From Halorubrum salipaludis (lineage in GTDB: Archaea; Halobacteriota; Halobacteria; Halobacteriales; Haloferacaceae), in contig NZ_NSKC01000001.1 in NCBI RefSeq assembly GCF_002286985.1, positions 248,001 through 312,000 of the forward strand: 64,000 bases of DNA, read 5' to 3'. The position numbers were made by a program, and so were the translations under genes. Below are positions 1-8,399 of this stretch, in pieces. Under the pieces are notes generated by a model. The model ran no database searches. It was not told the origin of the DNA and was given only the letters and a program-made list of their open reading frames with translations. The stretch's first letter is position 1; the number at the start of each line of letters is the position of its first letter.

Positions 1-247
1 TCCTATTATTAGTAATAGCAGTAGAACTATATTACTCCTCTTCTTTCTGGTCGATAACGGAGACCCGATTCAAAAACGGACCTCGCTGCTGGAACAGCAG
101 GTCCGCACGGGCTTCCGTGAACCAGCCACGAAAGCCATGTCAGCAAAGACGATAGGGGGTATTCAATCCCCCCACGACGGATGGGATCGCACGGCAACCA
201 GCGACTGGGACCAGTTTCACTTTCAGTCCCCGTACAAGGATTTCGTC

Positions 248-257
248 TTTTATATAC
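248..257 (+). promoter_or_regulatory. TATA box for the mini-gene operon
   Basis: TTTTATATAC is centred about 25 bases upstream of the ATG at 278. This spacing implies a leaderless or nearly leaderless transcript. It supports starting the first gene at 278 and not at the upstream ATG at 137. Confidence 0.6.
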
Positions 258-277
258 ACTGTCGTCGGGGTGAGGTG

Positions 278-532
278 ATGCCCTCAAAGGAACTCGTTCG
301 CATCGAGAACGAGACCGATCGCTGGCGGTATATCTGCCCTCTCGGCCACCGGACGTGGGAACCGACGAATCACCATTTCTGGTGTCAACACTGCGCGCGC
401 CGGGACGATGTCGATGGTGCGTTCTACCAGTTGCGCGACCGGAAGACCGACGCGCTTCTGCTCCGTCACCAGGTGCAGCTCGTCACGCCGACCGGACCGT
501 ACGACGACGATCTCGACGGGGGCGCGCGATGA
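278..532 (+). CDS. Small Cys/His-rich protein, first gene of integrase operon
   Basis: An 84-residue protein of unknown function. The start at 278 is preferred over an in-frame ATG at 137 because a TATA box lies 25 bases upstream and the region before it has no coding look. The sequence has CPLGH near residue 23 and CQHC near residue 40, which could form one zinc-binding knuckle. Its last bases overlap the next start (ATGA). Small zinc-finger proteins of this kind are common cargo near integrases of haloarchaeal viruses. The function is inferred only from context, possibly DNA or protein binding. Confidence 0.6.
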   Translation: MPSKELVRIENETDRWRYICPLGHRTWEPTNHHFWCQHCARRDDVDGAFYQLRDRKTDALLLRHQVQLVTPTGPYDDDLDGGAR

Positions 533-696
533 GTGACGATCTCAATCCTGTCGCTCACAATATCACCTGCGGCGAGTGTGGTCTCGAAACTCGTCGTCTC
601 GTGTTTCATGACGCTTCGATCGGTGAGGAAACGGGCGTCTTCTGCCCTCACTGTAGAGTCTTCGCTTCCGGGACGATCGGGGTGCCGGTCCTATGA
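529..696 (+). CDS. 55-residue zinc-ribbon-like protein
   Basis: A very short protein with the pair CGEC and CPHC about 30 residues apart, the spacing expected for a zinc ribbon. It starts in a 4-base ATGA overlap with the gene before and ends in another ATGA overlap with the gene after, so translation is probably coupled along the operon. I do not recognise a named family. The reading frame is supported by the tandem overlaps and the paired Cys motifs, not by length. Confidence 0.6.
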   Translation: MSDDLNPVAHNITCGECGLETRRLVFHDASIGEETGVFCPHCRVFASGTIGVPVL

Positions 697-881
697 CGAC
701 GCTCTACTGTGCGATCTGCGGGAACCGCTTCGAGCCCGACGACGATCACATGTGGATCGACGCGGAGCGGAAGCCGCGGACTTGCCACCCGACCGCACCT
801 CTCTACGAGGCTGACGCGGAGTACGCGTTTCACGTCGACTGTTGGGAACGGGAAACCTCGGGATGGAGGGCTCCGGCATGA
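693..881 (+). CDS. 62-residue Cys/His-rich protein
   Basis: A short protein that begins with a CAIC knuckle and continues with further Cys and His residues (CH near residue 31, HVDC near 47), consistent with a treble-clef or related zinc site. It overlaps both neighbours by ATGA. It resembles the single-domain zinc proteins encoded in haloarchaeal viruses, but I cannot name a family. No other features are visible. Confidence 0.6.
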   Translation: MTTLYCAICGNRFEPDDDHMWIDAERKPRTCHPTAPLYEADAEYAFHVDCWERETSGWRAPA

Positions 882-1057
882 GTTCGAACACTCTCGCCGA
901 GGACCTCTCTATCTGTCCCGTCTGCGACGCCTCGATCGACCCGGACCCGCCGGACGGGTTCACCGAGTACGCTCGGCAGGTCGCGGGCTACCTCGACCAC
1001 TTCGCCGAAGACCACCCGGACCACCCGATCCTCGACGCGCCGGAGGGCTACCTATGA
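878..1057 (+). CDS. 59-residue acidic protein with CPVC motif
   Basis: The start at 878 gives a 4-base overlap with the previous stop. An upstream in-frame ATG at 842 would overlap more and is less likely. The protein has CPVC near residue 14 and later histidines (HFAEDH), so a C2H2-like finger is possible. It is strongly acidic. It ends in an ATGA overlap with the integrase gene, which suggests both are made from the same transcript. Function unknown. Confidence 0.55.
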   Translation: MSSNTLAEDLSICPVCDASIDPDPPDGFTEYARQVAGYLDHFAEDHPDHPILDAPEGYL

Positions 1058-2088
1058 GCGACGACCTCCAACCCCTCGAACCTCACGAGGGCGTCGAACG
1101 CTTCCTTCGATACCGGAAGCCGTCCGTTCGGCCGTCGACGCTCAACAACGCCCAGACTCGACTGAATCACTTCCTTGAGTGGTGCGACGAACGGGAGATC
1201 GAGAACCTGAACGACCTCGACGGTCGGGACCTCGCTGACTTCGTCGCGTGGCGGCAGGGGGATATCGCACCGATCACCCTGCAAAAGCAGTTGAGTACGG
1301 TTCGGGCGGCCCTCGAATGGTGGGCGGACATGGAAGCCGTCGACGAAGGGCTCCGCGAGAAGGTCCATTCGCCCGATCTCCCTGACGGTGCCGAGTCCCG
1401 CGACGACCACCTCTCGGCCGAGCGCGCCCGAGCGATCATCGCCTCGCTCGACCGGTATCACTACGCGAGCCGCGACCACGCGCTGATCCTCCTGCTCTGG
1501 GTCACCGGGATGCGCCGGTCCGCAGCTCGGTCGATCGATGTCGACGACCTCCGCCTGGACGACAACGCGATTGTCGTCGAGAATCGCCCGGATACCGGAA
1601 CCAACCTGAAGAACGGCGACGGCGGGAACCGTTGGGTCTACCTCGGTCCCGAGGTCTTCCAGGTGATCGAGGACTACGCCGAGAATCCCGACCGGAAGGA
1701 TGTGGTCGACGACTACGGCCGGCGTCCCCTGTTCACCTCGAAGCAGGGTCGCCCGACCGGAGACACGCTTTACGTCTGGGTGAACAGAGCGACCCAACCC
1801 TGCCAGTACGGTGGTTGTCCGCACGATCGTGACCTCGACGAGTGCGACGCGCTCGGTCACGACGGCTACCCGAGCCGGTGTCCGTCGTCGTGTGGTCCGC
1901 ACGCGATCCGGCGCGGCTCGATAACTCACTTCCTCAACGCTGGGACGACGCCGGAGATCGTCAGCGAACGGATGGATGTGACGCTTGAGGTACTGTACCA
2001 GCACTACGACGTTCGGAGTGATCAGGAGAAGATGACCGTCCGCAAGGATGTTCTCGATGATTCGGAGGTGTTGTCAGATGATCGATAA
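1054..2088 (+). CDS. Tyrosine recombinase/integrase (XerC/D-like)
   Basis: A 344-residue site-specific recombinase. Residues about 10-95 match the SAM-like core-binding domain and 120-330 the catalytic domain. Visible catalytic residues are Arg154 in the TGMRRS box, the HAIRRG box with His283 and Arg286, and a Tyr nucleophile in YQHYD (most likely Tyr318). An extra Cys cluster (C250, C255, C264, C276, C280) sits just before the HxxR box and probably binds zinc; such knuckles occur in haloarchaeal integrases. The enzyme should catalyse integration and excision of the element whose end is seen here. The start at 1054 is set by the ATGA overlap. Confidence 0.85.
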   Translation: MSDDLQPLEPHEGVERFLRYRKPSVRPSTLNNAQTRLNHFLEWCDEREIENLNDLDGRDLADFVAWRQGDIAPITLQKQLSTVRAALEWWADMEAVDEGLREKVHSPDLPDGAESRDDHLSAERARAIIASLDRYHYASRDHALILLLWVTGMRRSAARSIDVDDLRLDDNAIVVENRPDTGTNLKNGDGGNRWVYLGPEVFQVIEDYAENPDRKDVVDDYGRRPLFTSKQGRPTGDTLYVWVNRATQPCQYGGCPHDRDLDECDALGHDGYPSRCPSSCGPHAIRRGSITHFLNAGTTPEIVSERMDVTLEVLYQHYDVRSDQEKMTVRKDVLDDSEVLSDDR

Positions 2089-2335
2089 AGCTCCTGCCCC
2101 GCGAGTCCATAGCAGTCCCCGTTTCTCGCGAAGGTACCCAGACCCAATAGAGAAGACGCCTCGCTGTCGTTTCGTCCGCGGGACTAACGGAACGAAGACG
2201 ATCGCCGATCAGAGTTCACCCCGACGCCTCTAGATCCCCTCGCCGTCCGGCGAAGGAAATGCGGCGCGTTCGAAGCGAAACGACGCCGTCCGGCGACCCA
2301 GACACCTTATATACTCCGAGTCAGATCGACCTCAC
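2089..2335. other. Intergenic stretch after the integrase
   Basis: No convincing gene, tRNA or inverted repeat is seen here. The chromosomal junction of the integrated element probably lies in this stretch or just inside it, but I cannot define an attachment core without the other end. The last 30 bases carry the promoter of the next small gene. Confidence 0.4.
2307..2314 (+). promoter_or_regulatory. TATA box of the 42-residue membrane peptide
   Basis: TTATATAC is centred about 25 bases before the ATG at 2336, the spacing of a leaderless haloarchaeal promoter. Confidence 0.6.
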
Positions 2336-2464
2336 ATGGGCATCTCCGAGTTCCTTGAGGGCCAGAACCTCACGCACCGGCAGATGGGGGCGATCATGGT
2401 CGGGTGGATCCTGCTGGTCACGATCGTCTCCGTCGGAATGCTGCTGTACACGGCCTCCACGTAA
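2336..2464 (+). CDS. 42-residue single-span membrane peptide
   Basis: A small ORF with its own well-placed TATA box. The product has a short polar N-terminus (MGISEFLEGQNLTHRQ) followed by one hydrophobic helix of about 22 residues and a three-residue tail. It would insert as a small membrane protein with its N-terminus probably cytoplasmic. Length and composition fit the many conserved haloarchaeal mini membrane proteins. The function is unknown. The promoter and clean hydrophobic segment are the main support. Confidence 0.6.
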   Translation: MGISEFLEGQNLTHRQMGAIMVGWILLVTIVSVGMLLYTAST

Positions 2465-2526
2465 CCGATCCGGTGCGTAGGGCCGCGAACGCAACCCTCT
2501 TTTAGCCGTTCGTTGTCGGGGGCGGT

Positions 2527-3105
2527 ATGGCACGCGACAGCGACGCACACAGCGACGAGGAGAGCGATCGTCGGCTCGTCGGCGGTTGGGAGGGGCGCTA
2601 CTACGAGGACTTCGCGGTCGGTGACGTGTACAAACACCCGTACGGCCGGACCGTGACCGAGACGGACAACGTCTGGTTCACGAACCTCTCGATGAACCTC
2701 AACCCGATGCACTTCAACGAGGCGTACGCCGCCGAGACGGAGTTCGGCGAGCGCCTCGTCGACGGCACCTTCGTCATCGCGCTGGCGGTCGGGATGAGCG
2801 TCATCGACGTGAGCGCCAACGCCACCGCGAACCTCGGCTACGACGACATCCGCCACCACGCCCCCGTCTTCCACGGCGACACGCTGTTCGCGGAGTCGGA
2901 GGTGCTCGACAAGCGGGAGTCCTCCTCGCGCGACCACGTCGGGATCGTCACCACGGAGCTGCGCGCGTACAACCAGAACGACGAGCTCGTCCTCTCCCTG
3001 GAGCGCACGCCGATGGTGCTCAAGCGCTCGCACGCCGAGCCGAGCGCGGCGCAGCCGACGGGGTGGCCCGAGGGGATCGGCACCCAGCCGGAGGACCTGG
3101 AGTGA
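2527..3105 (+). CDS. MaoC-type hot-dog hydratase (enoyl/mesaconyl-CoA hydratase-like)
   Basis: A 192-residue MaoC-like dehydratase. The family hydrates or dehydrates CoA thioesters, and this sequence resembles the N-terminal half of mesaconyl-CoA hydratases. The R-hydratase motif around residues 55-66 is recognisable, with His62 in place, but the catalytic Asp position is Asn57 (MNLNPMHFNEAYA), so activity or substrate may differ from classical R-specific hydratases. A second conserved segment, HHAPVFHGDTLFAESEV (about 110-126), matches the hot-dog core. A TATA-like CTTTTAG lies 25 bases upstream of the start. The gene overlaps the CoA-transferase that follows by GTGA, so the two are likely co-translated and act on one pathway. 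Confidence 0.75.
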   Translation: MARDSDAHSDEESDRRLVGGWEGRYYEDFAVGDVYKHPYGRTVTETDNVWFTNLSMNLNPMHFNEAYAAETEFGERLVDGTFVIALAVGMSVIDVSANATANLGYDDIRHHAPVFHGDTLFAESEVLDKRESSSRDHVGIVTTELRAYNQNDELVLSLERTPMVLKRSHAEPSAAQPTGWPEGIGTQPEDLE

Positions 3106-4616
3106 CGCCGTCCCCCTCCGGCCCCGCGGCGCCGACGCTCGACGACCCGGTCCCCGAGACGCGGCTCGGCGGCGACCTGCCGATCGCGACGCCCGAGAAG
3201 GCGGCCGCGCTGGTCCCCGAGACCGCGACGCTGCTCGTCTCCGGCTTCGGCGGCGTCGGGTACCCCAAGCTCGTCCCGGAGGCGCTGGCGGCGGCCGACG
3301 AGGAACGCGAGCTCACGGTGGTCTCCGGCGGGGGCGTCGGCGACGAGATCGACCGCGACCTCGTCGAGTCCGGCGACATGGCCCGGCGCTACCCGTTCGT
3401 CCCGAACGAGACCTCGCGCGCGGCCGCCAACGACGGCCGGATCCAGTTCCACGACCGCCACATCTCGCGGCTGGCCGACGAGGTGCGGTTCGGCGGGCTC
3501 CGCGCCGGGATGCGGGGCGAGACCGTCGCGGTCGTCGAGGCAGTCGCGGTCGGCCCGGACTGGCTCGTCCCCTCCACGTCGATCGGCCACACCCCGGCGT
3601 ACGTCGGCGCGGCCGACCGCGTGATCGTCGAGGTGAACCGCGCGCAGCCGGTCGAGCTCGCCCGCGTCCACGACGTACACGTCCGGGACGACCCGCCGAA
3701 CCGGAGCCCGATCCCCCTCGACGACCCCCTCGGCGAGACCGGCGGCCCGGCCGTCCGGTTCGACCCCGCGAAGCTGGCGGCCGTCGTCGAGACCGACCGG
3801 GCGGACGACCCCTACGAGTTCCGCGAGGTCTCCGCGACCGACGAGGCGATCGCCGACAACCTCGGCGCGTTCCTGGAGGCCGAGCTGGAGCGCAACCCGC
3901 TGTTCGACGAGGCGGCGAACCTCCAGTTCGGCGTGGGGAGCCTCGGGAACGCCCTGATGGGCGCGCTGGCGGACGTCGACTTCGGCGACCGACCCGTGTC
4001 GTACGTGGGCGAGGTCGTGCAGGACGGTCTCCTCGACATGCTCGACGCGGGCGACCTCCGCGGCGCGAGCGCGACCTCGCTGGCGCTGTCGGCGGAGGGA
4101 CAGGAGCGGCTCTTCGACGACGTGGAGCGCTACGCCGAGGACGTGGTGTTGCGGCCGGCGGACGTCTCGAACGCCCCGGAGCTGATCGACCGGTTCGGCG
4201 TCGTCGGCGTGAACAGCGCGGTGGAGGTCGACCTGTACGGGAACGTGAACGCGACCCACATCGGGGGCACCCGCGTCGTCAACGGGATCGGCGGCGGCGG
4301 GGACTTCGCGCGCAACTGCCGGCTGGGGATCGTCGCGCTGCCGTCGACCGCGGTCGGCGGCGACGTGTCTCGGATCGTGCCGCTGACGCCGCACGTCGAT
4401 CACACGGAACACGACGCCAGCGTGATCGTCACGGAACACGGCGTCGCCGACCTCCGCGGCCGCTCGCCGCGCGAGCGGGCCGAGGCGCTCGTGGCGGTGG
4501 CCGATCCCTCGTTCCGCGCCGACCTCGACGCGTACCGCGAGCGAGCCGCGGACGACGGCGGCAACACGCCGCACGACCTCGAGACGGCGTTCTCGTGGGA
4601 ACGAGATGACAGTTGA
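3102..4616 (+). CDS. Acetyl-CoA hydrolase/CoA-transferase family protein
   Basis: A 504-residue member of the class I acetyl-CoA hydrolase/4-hydroxybutyrate (succinyl) CoA-transferase family. These enzymes move CoA between carboxylic acids through a glutamyl-CoA intermediate. The expected catalytic Glu lies in SYVGEVVQDGLLD (about Glu304), and the GxGG segment VVNGIGGGGDF is present. The GTG at 3102 is chosen because it makes a 4-base overlap with the upstream stop and has GGAGG about 8 bases ahead. An in-frame ATG at 3063 would overlap by 43 bases. With the MaoC enzyme upstream and the TRAP transporter downstream, it probably activates an imported carboxylate as its CoA ester; the substrate is not known. 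Confidence 0.8.
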   Translation: MTPSPSGPAAPTLDDPVPETRLGGDLPIATPEKAAALVPETATLLVSGFGGVGYPKLVPEALAAADEERELTVVSGGGVGDEIDRDLVESGDMARRYPFVPNETSRAAANDGRIQFHDRHISRLADEVRFGGLRAGMRGETVAVVEAVAVGPDWLVPSTSIGHTPAYVGAADRVIVEVNRAQPVELARVHDVHVRDDPPNRSPIPLDDPLGETGGPAVRFDPAKLAAVVETDRADDPYEFREVSATDEAIADNLGAFLEAELERNPLFDEAANLQFGVGSLGNALMGALADVDFGDRPVSYVGEVVQDGLLDMLDAGDLRGASATSLALSAEGQERLFDDVERYAEDVVLRPADVSNAPELIDRFGVVGVNSAVEVDLYGNVNATHIGGTRVVNGIGGGGDFARNCRLGIVALPSTAVGGDVSRIVPLTPHVDHTEHDASVIVTEHGVADLRGRSPRERAEALVAVADPSFRADLDAYRERAADDGGNTPHDLETAFSWERDDS

Positions 4617-4738
4617 GACCACCATGTAGAAGGTTTCATCCGGGACCACAGAGAAATAACTCTTAGTTGACTCGCCCCGTAGTAAAAAGCAGCACATCGG
4701 CCGGCAGCGGCGGCGAAATTCTCCCCTGCTACGACACG

Positions 4739-4747
4739 CTTTTACTA
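4739..4747 (+). promoter_or_regulatory. TATA box of the TAXI-TRAP operon
   Basis: CTTTTACTA is centred about 28 bases upstream of the ATG at 4771, consistent with a leaderless transcript starting at or near that codon. Confidence 0.5.
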
Positions 4748-4770
4748 ATCGGCGCTCAGAAGTGAGCTAC

Positions 4771-5868
4771 ATGATAGATGGTGACAAGACGACTCGGCGC
4801 GACGTTGTAAAGGGCGCGGCCACGCTGGGCGCGGTCGGTCTGGCCGGCTGTTCCGGCGACGGCGGCGACGGCGGTGACGGCAGCGACGGCGGTGACGGCG
4901 GCGATGGCGGCGACGGCGGTGACGGCGACGTCACGATCACGATCGGCGGCACGTCGACCGGGAGTTCGACGCAGGCGGCGGGCCAGGCGCTCGCCCGCGC
5001 GGCACAGCAGCACAGCGACTTCCTCAACATCTCCGTCCAGGAGACGCAGGGGTGGACGGCGAACCTCTACGAGTACGACGACGACCAGATCCCGGCGATG
5101 GGCGTCGACAACAACTCGCTGGCGAAGGCGCTCAACGACGAGGGGCCGTTCGCCGACGACCCCGTCGACACGCTCCCGAACCAGGGGTTCCTGTTCACGT
5201 CGCTGCAGATCCACTGGGTCGGTCTCGACGGGAGCGGCGTCGAGTCCGTGTCCGACCTCCGCGATGGCGGCTACACGATCTACCCGATCCAGCCCGGCTT
5301 CGGGACGCGGCTGCTCACCGAAGAGATCCTGAAGGAGGCCGGCGTATGGGAGCCGAACGACATCCTCAACGTCGACACCGGCGACATCCCGGGCGCCGTC
5401 GAGGAGGACCGCGTCGACGCGCTGTGTCTGTACGGCGCCAACGGCGTCAACCTCTCCGGCTGGTGCCAGGAGGTCGACGTTCGCAGCAGCGAGCGGCTGA
5501 ACCTGCTCGAGGTCGACGACGACTTCCGCCAGGTCATCGAGGACCACCCCGGCGCGATCCTCGAGGAGGTCGAACCGTACGGGTACGAGCAGGACGTCAC
5601 CGAGTACACCGACACCCTGACGGCCTGGTCGCTGGCCGGTCAGTGGGCGTTCAGCCCGGACATCCCAGCCCGCGCGACCCGGGAGGTCTGCCGGCTCGCC
5701 ATGGAGCACGAGGAGACGCTGCGGGAGTCCGACCCGACGACCCTCGAGTACTCGCCCGAGGCGATGACGCAGACGGTCATCCCGGAGATCGACGTCCACG
5801 CCGGCGTCGCGGACTTCTTCGAGGAGAACGACGTCTGGGACGACTCCTGGAACCGCGGCGACGAGTAG
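4771..5868 (+). CDS. TAXI-family TRAP transporter solute-binding lipoprotein
   Basis: A 365-residue extracytoplasmic receptor. The N-terminus has a twin-arginine motif (TTRRDVVKG) and a lipobox LAGC at residue 27. A Gly/Asp-rich linker follows (about 30-52), then the TAXI-type binding domain. The protein would be exported folded by Tat and lipid-anchored to capture a small carboxylate or amino acid. An in-frame GTG at 4762 also exists, but the ATG at 4771 fits the promoter spacing. The fused TRAP permease follows 44 bases downstream, so the pair forms a complete sodium-driven uptake system. Confidence 0.88.
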   Translation: MIDGDKTTRRDVVKGAATLGAVGLAGCSGDGGDGGDGSDGGDGGDGGDGGDGDVTITIGGTSTGSSTQAAGQALARAAQQHSDFLNISVQETQGWTANLYEYDDDQIPAMGVDNNSLAKALNDEGPFADDPVDTLPNQGFLFTSLQIHWVGLDGSGVESVSDLRDGGYTIYPIQPGFGTRLLTEEILKEAGVWEPNDILNVDTGDIPGAVEEDRVDALCLYGANGVNLSGWCQEVDVRSSERLNLLEVDDDFRQVIEDHPGAILEEVEPYGYEQDVTEYTDTLTAWSLAGQWAFSPDIPARATREVCRLAMEHEETLRESDPTTLEYSPEAMTQTVIPEIDVHAGVADFFEENDVWDDSWNRGDE

Positions 5869-5912
5869 TACCGGTCGCCTGACCGCCCGAACACCCCTAT
5901 ATTTCACGACGG

Positions 5913-8231
5913 ATGGCCACCAACCCCGATAACACGACCGATCCGATCGACCCGACCGAAGACTCCGGGGGCGGACTGCTCGACGACGAGGAGTCGCTCG
6001 AACTCGCCCCCGGCGACCGCGGTCGCAGACAGCTCTGGCTCTACCTCCTCTCGCTCCCGTTCTGGTTCCTCGTCATCTTCCTGCCGACGCTGATCGTCCC
6101 GAACTTCCTGTCGGGGGCGTACGGCGCCTCGCTCCCGGCGCTCCTGTTCGACGATCCGGCGGGGCTCGCGACCGCGATCGAGGAGTCGGCGACGACGATC
6201 CTCGGCGTCGGCGCCGGGCTCGGCGTCGCGGGCGTCTCGGCGCTCATCCTCCGGCTCGGGTCCGGGATCGAAGAGCGGCTCCGGATGGCGCTCGTCTCCT
6301 TCTCGATCCCGTTCTGGATGATCGTGATGTGGTACTCGTACACCCAGCTGATGCCCCGCGGGCAGTACGCGGTCGCGTTCCTCGGCGGCATCCTCGCGCT
6401 GTACGTGATCTCCGAGCTCGACGACCCGCTCATCGAGCGCAACTGGGTCGAGGTGGCGCTGCTGGTCGGGTCCGGGCTGGTCTCGCTCGGGACCAGCGGG
6501 TACCTCTTCGTGAACTACCAGTCGGTCGCGATCGACACCGTCGGGCGCGCGACCGAGCCGCAGCTCGCGATGGCGTTCGCGTTCACGCTCGCGATGATCT
6601 ACCTGACGTGGCGGTCGTTCGGGATCACGTTCCTCGCGGTCGTCCTCGTCGGGATCGGGTACGGGTTCGCGGGGCCGTTCATGCCCGGCGCCCTGAGCCA
6701 CGGCGGGCTCTCCGGGACGCGCATGCTCCGGATCCTCGTGGTGAGCGTCGACGGGTTCTACGGGTTCCTCACCCGCCTCGTGGCGGCGTGGATCGCCCTG
6801 TTCCTGCTGTACGCCGGCCTGCTGAAGGCGTACGGCGCGTTCGACCTCATCCTCCGGATCGCGGTGCGCTCGGCGAAGTACGTCGACTCCGGGATCGCGC
6901 AGACCGCCGTGGTCGCCAGCGCGGTCATCGGCTCGGTCAACGGGAGCCAGACCGCAAACGCCGGCATGACCGGCTCGTTCACGATTCCGCTGATGAAGGA
7001 GAACGGGATCAAACCGGAGACGGCCGGCGGCATCGAGGCGGTCGCCTCCACGTCCGGACAGGTGCTCCCGCCCGTGATGGGCGCCGGCGCGTTCATCATG
7101 GCGAACCTCATCACCGGGATCACCTACGTCGACGTCATCGTCTCCGGGCTGATCCCGGCGGCCATCCTCGTCGTCTCCATCGTCATCGCGGTCCACTACG
7201 TGGCCGCCCCGCAGATCGAGAACCCGGAGATGGACGGGCTCATCGGCGACCAGATGGACCGGCGGACGATGGTACTGGAGTCGGTGAAGTACGGCGTCCC
7301 GCTGTTCATCCTGATCTACGTCCTCGGCATCCTGCAGTACACGGTGATGACCGCCGCGCTGTACACCGCGGTTTCGATGGTCGTCTTCGGGGTCGGGGTC
7401 CCGCAGATCCAGGCGGCGCTCGACGGCGAGAGTCACAAGGAGACCCTGTTCGACACGCTGAAGCAGACGGTCGACGGGTTCCGCGAGGGCGTCATCGTCG
7501 TCGCGCCGGTGACGATCATCCTCGCCGCGATCAACGGCGTCGTCGACATCCTGATGGCGACCGGCGTGCCGACGGCGATCTCGCTCACGCTGCTCGATCT
7601 GTCGGGCGGAATTCCGATCGTCGCGTTCGTGCTGGCGATGATCATCTGTATCCTGCTCGGGCTCGGCATGCCGACGACGGCGGCGTACACCGTCGTGGCG
7701 CTGCTGGTCGCGCCGACGCTCATCAGCCAGTTCCTCGTCCCGGACATCGCGGCGCACTTCTTCGTGTTCTACGCCGCGATTCTGGCCGGGCTGACGCCGC
7801 CGATCGCGACCTGCGTCGCGGTCACCTGCGGCATCTCCGGCGGTGGGTTCTGGGGCAGCTGTAAGGAGGCGTTGCGCATCTCCGCGCCGCTTTTCGTCCT
7901 CCCGTTCGCCTTCGTCTACCACCCCGAGCTCGTCTCCGGGACGTTCAACTACGCGTCGCTGTCCGCGGGCGCGATCGCGATGGTCGGCGCGCTGGCGATC
8001 ATCCACGGGATCAACTACCGGTTCGTCTTCGGCCGCGGCCAGACGTACGGGCTCCGCGTGGCGTTCTTCGTCGCCGGGGTGCTGGCGATGGTCCACCCGA
8101 GCCAGATCGTTCAGATCGGGTCGATCGCGGCCGTCGGCGCGCTGTACGCCCTGCAGATCGTGATCGGGCGGCCGAACCCGCTCGGCGCCCTCCGCGGGGC
8201 GGCCGGGACGCTCTCCGGTCGGAAGCGGTAA
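5913..8231 (+). CDS. TRAP transporter fused permease (4TM/12TM)
   Basis: A 772-residue integral membrane protein in which the small (DctQ-like) and large (DctM-like) permease subunits are fused, the standard partner of TAXI receptors. After a 45-residue acidic cytoplasmic N-terminus there are many hydrophobic helices. The large-domain region (about 300-640) contains conserved stretches such as SAVIGSVNGSQTANAGMTG and LGLGMPTTAAYTVVALL. It imports the ligand of the preceding lipoprotein, coupled to Na+ or H+. There are about 45 bases between the two genes, with no strong promoter, so co-transcription is likely. Confidence 0.9.
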   Translation: MATNPDNTTDPIDPTEDSGGGLLDDEESLELAPGDRGRRQLWLYLLSLPFWFLVIFLPTLIVPNFLSGAYGASLPALLFDDPAGLATAIEESATTILGVGAGLGVAGVSALILRLGSGIEERLRMALVSFSIPFWMIVMWYSYTQLMPRGQYAVAFLGGILALYVISELDDPLIERNWVEVALLVGSGLVSLGTSGYLFVNYQSVAIDTVGRATEPQLAMAFAFTLAMIYLTWRSFGITFLAVVLVGIGYGFAGPFMPGALSHGGLSGTRMLRILVVSVDGFYGFLTRLVAAWIALFLLYAGLLKAYGAFDLILRIAVRSAKYVDSGIAQTAVVASAVIGSVNGSQTANAGMTGSFTIPLMKENGIKPETAGGIEAVASTSGQVLPPVMGAGAFIMANLITGITYVDVIVSGLIPAAILVVSIVIAVHYVAAPQIENPEMDGLIGDQMDRRTMVLESVKYGVPLFILIYVLGILQYTVMTAALYTAVSMVVFGVGVPQIQAALDGESHKETLFDTLKQTVDGFREGVIVVAPVTIILAAINGVVDILMATGVPTAISLTLLDLSGGIPIVAFVLAMIICILLGLGMPTTAAYTVVALLVAPTLISQFLVPDIAAHFFVFYAAILAGLTPPIATCVAVTCGISGGGFWGSCKEALRISAPLFVLPFAFVYHPELVSGTFNYASLSAGAIAMVGALAIIHGINYRFVFGRGQTYGLRVAFFVAGVLAMVHPSQIVQIGSIAAVGALYALQIVIGRPNPLGALRGAAGTLSGRKR

Positions 8232-8399
8232 CGGACGCTTTCACCCCTCGATCGCCGAGCGAGAACGGTCGGCTTCGTCGCGATCCGCTTTTCTGGCGGT
8301 CTCCCCTCGCGAAACAGCCCCTTGATCGATGACGGGAGTGGGTATAGCACGTTGGCTGATCGGTTGTTTATACGTGATCGAGTAGTGTTGCTGGCGGCT

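Larger units (their letters stand above)
1..2088 (+). mobile_element. End of an integrated provirus or plasmid-like element
   Basis: The segment holds four mini-genes in a row, each start codon overlapping the previous stop codon, and then a tyrosine integrase that closes the run. This architecture is typical of the integrase end of haloarchaeal proviruses and integrative elements. The first bases of the window are clearly AT-richer than the rest. The other end and the attachment site are not visible: I found no tRNA gene or direct repeat that would define the boundary, and the element presumably continues to the left of the window. Confidence 0.6.

Noticed and set aside
32-139. Short minus-strand open frame ending in an acidic tail (VSVIDQKEEE)
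   Set aside because: It looks like the C-terminus of a halophilic protein but has a stop codon directly upstream and no start. It may be a gene remnant, yet 35 codons are too few to support a pseudogene call.
5904-8096. Long open frame antisense to the TRAP permease
   Set aside because: Composition is dominated by Arg, Asp and His from codon shadowing; no family is recognisable and the permease on the other strand is clear.
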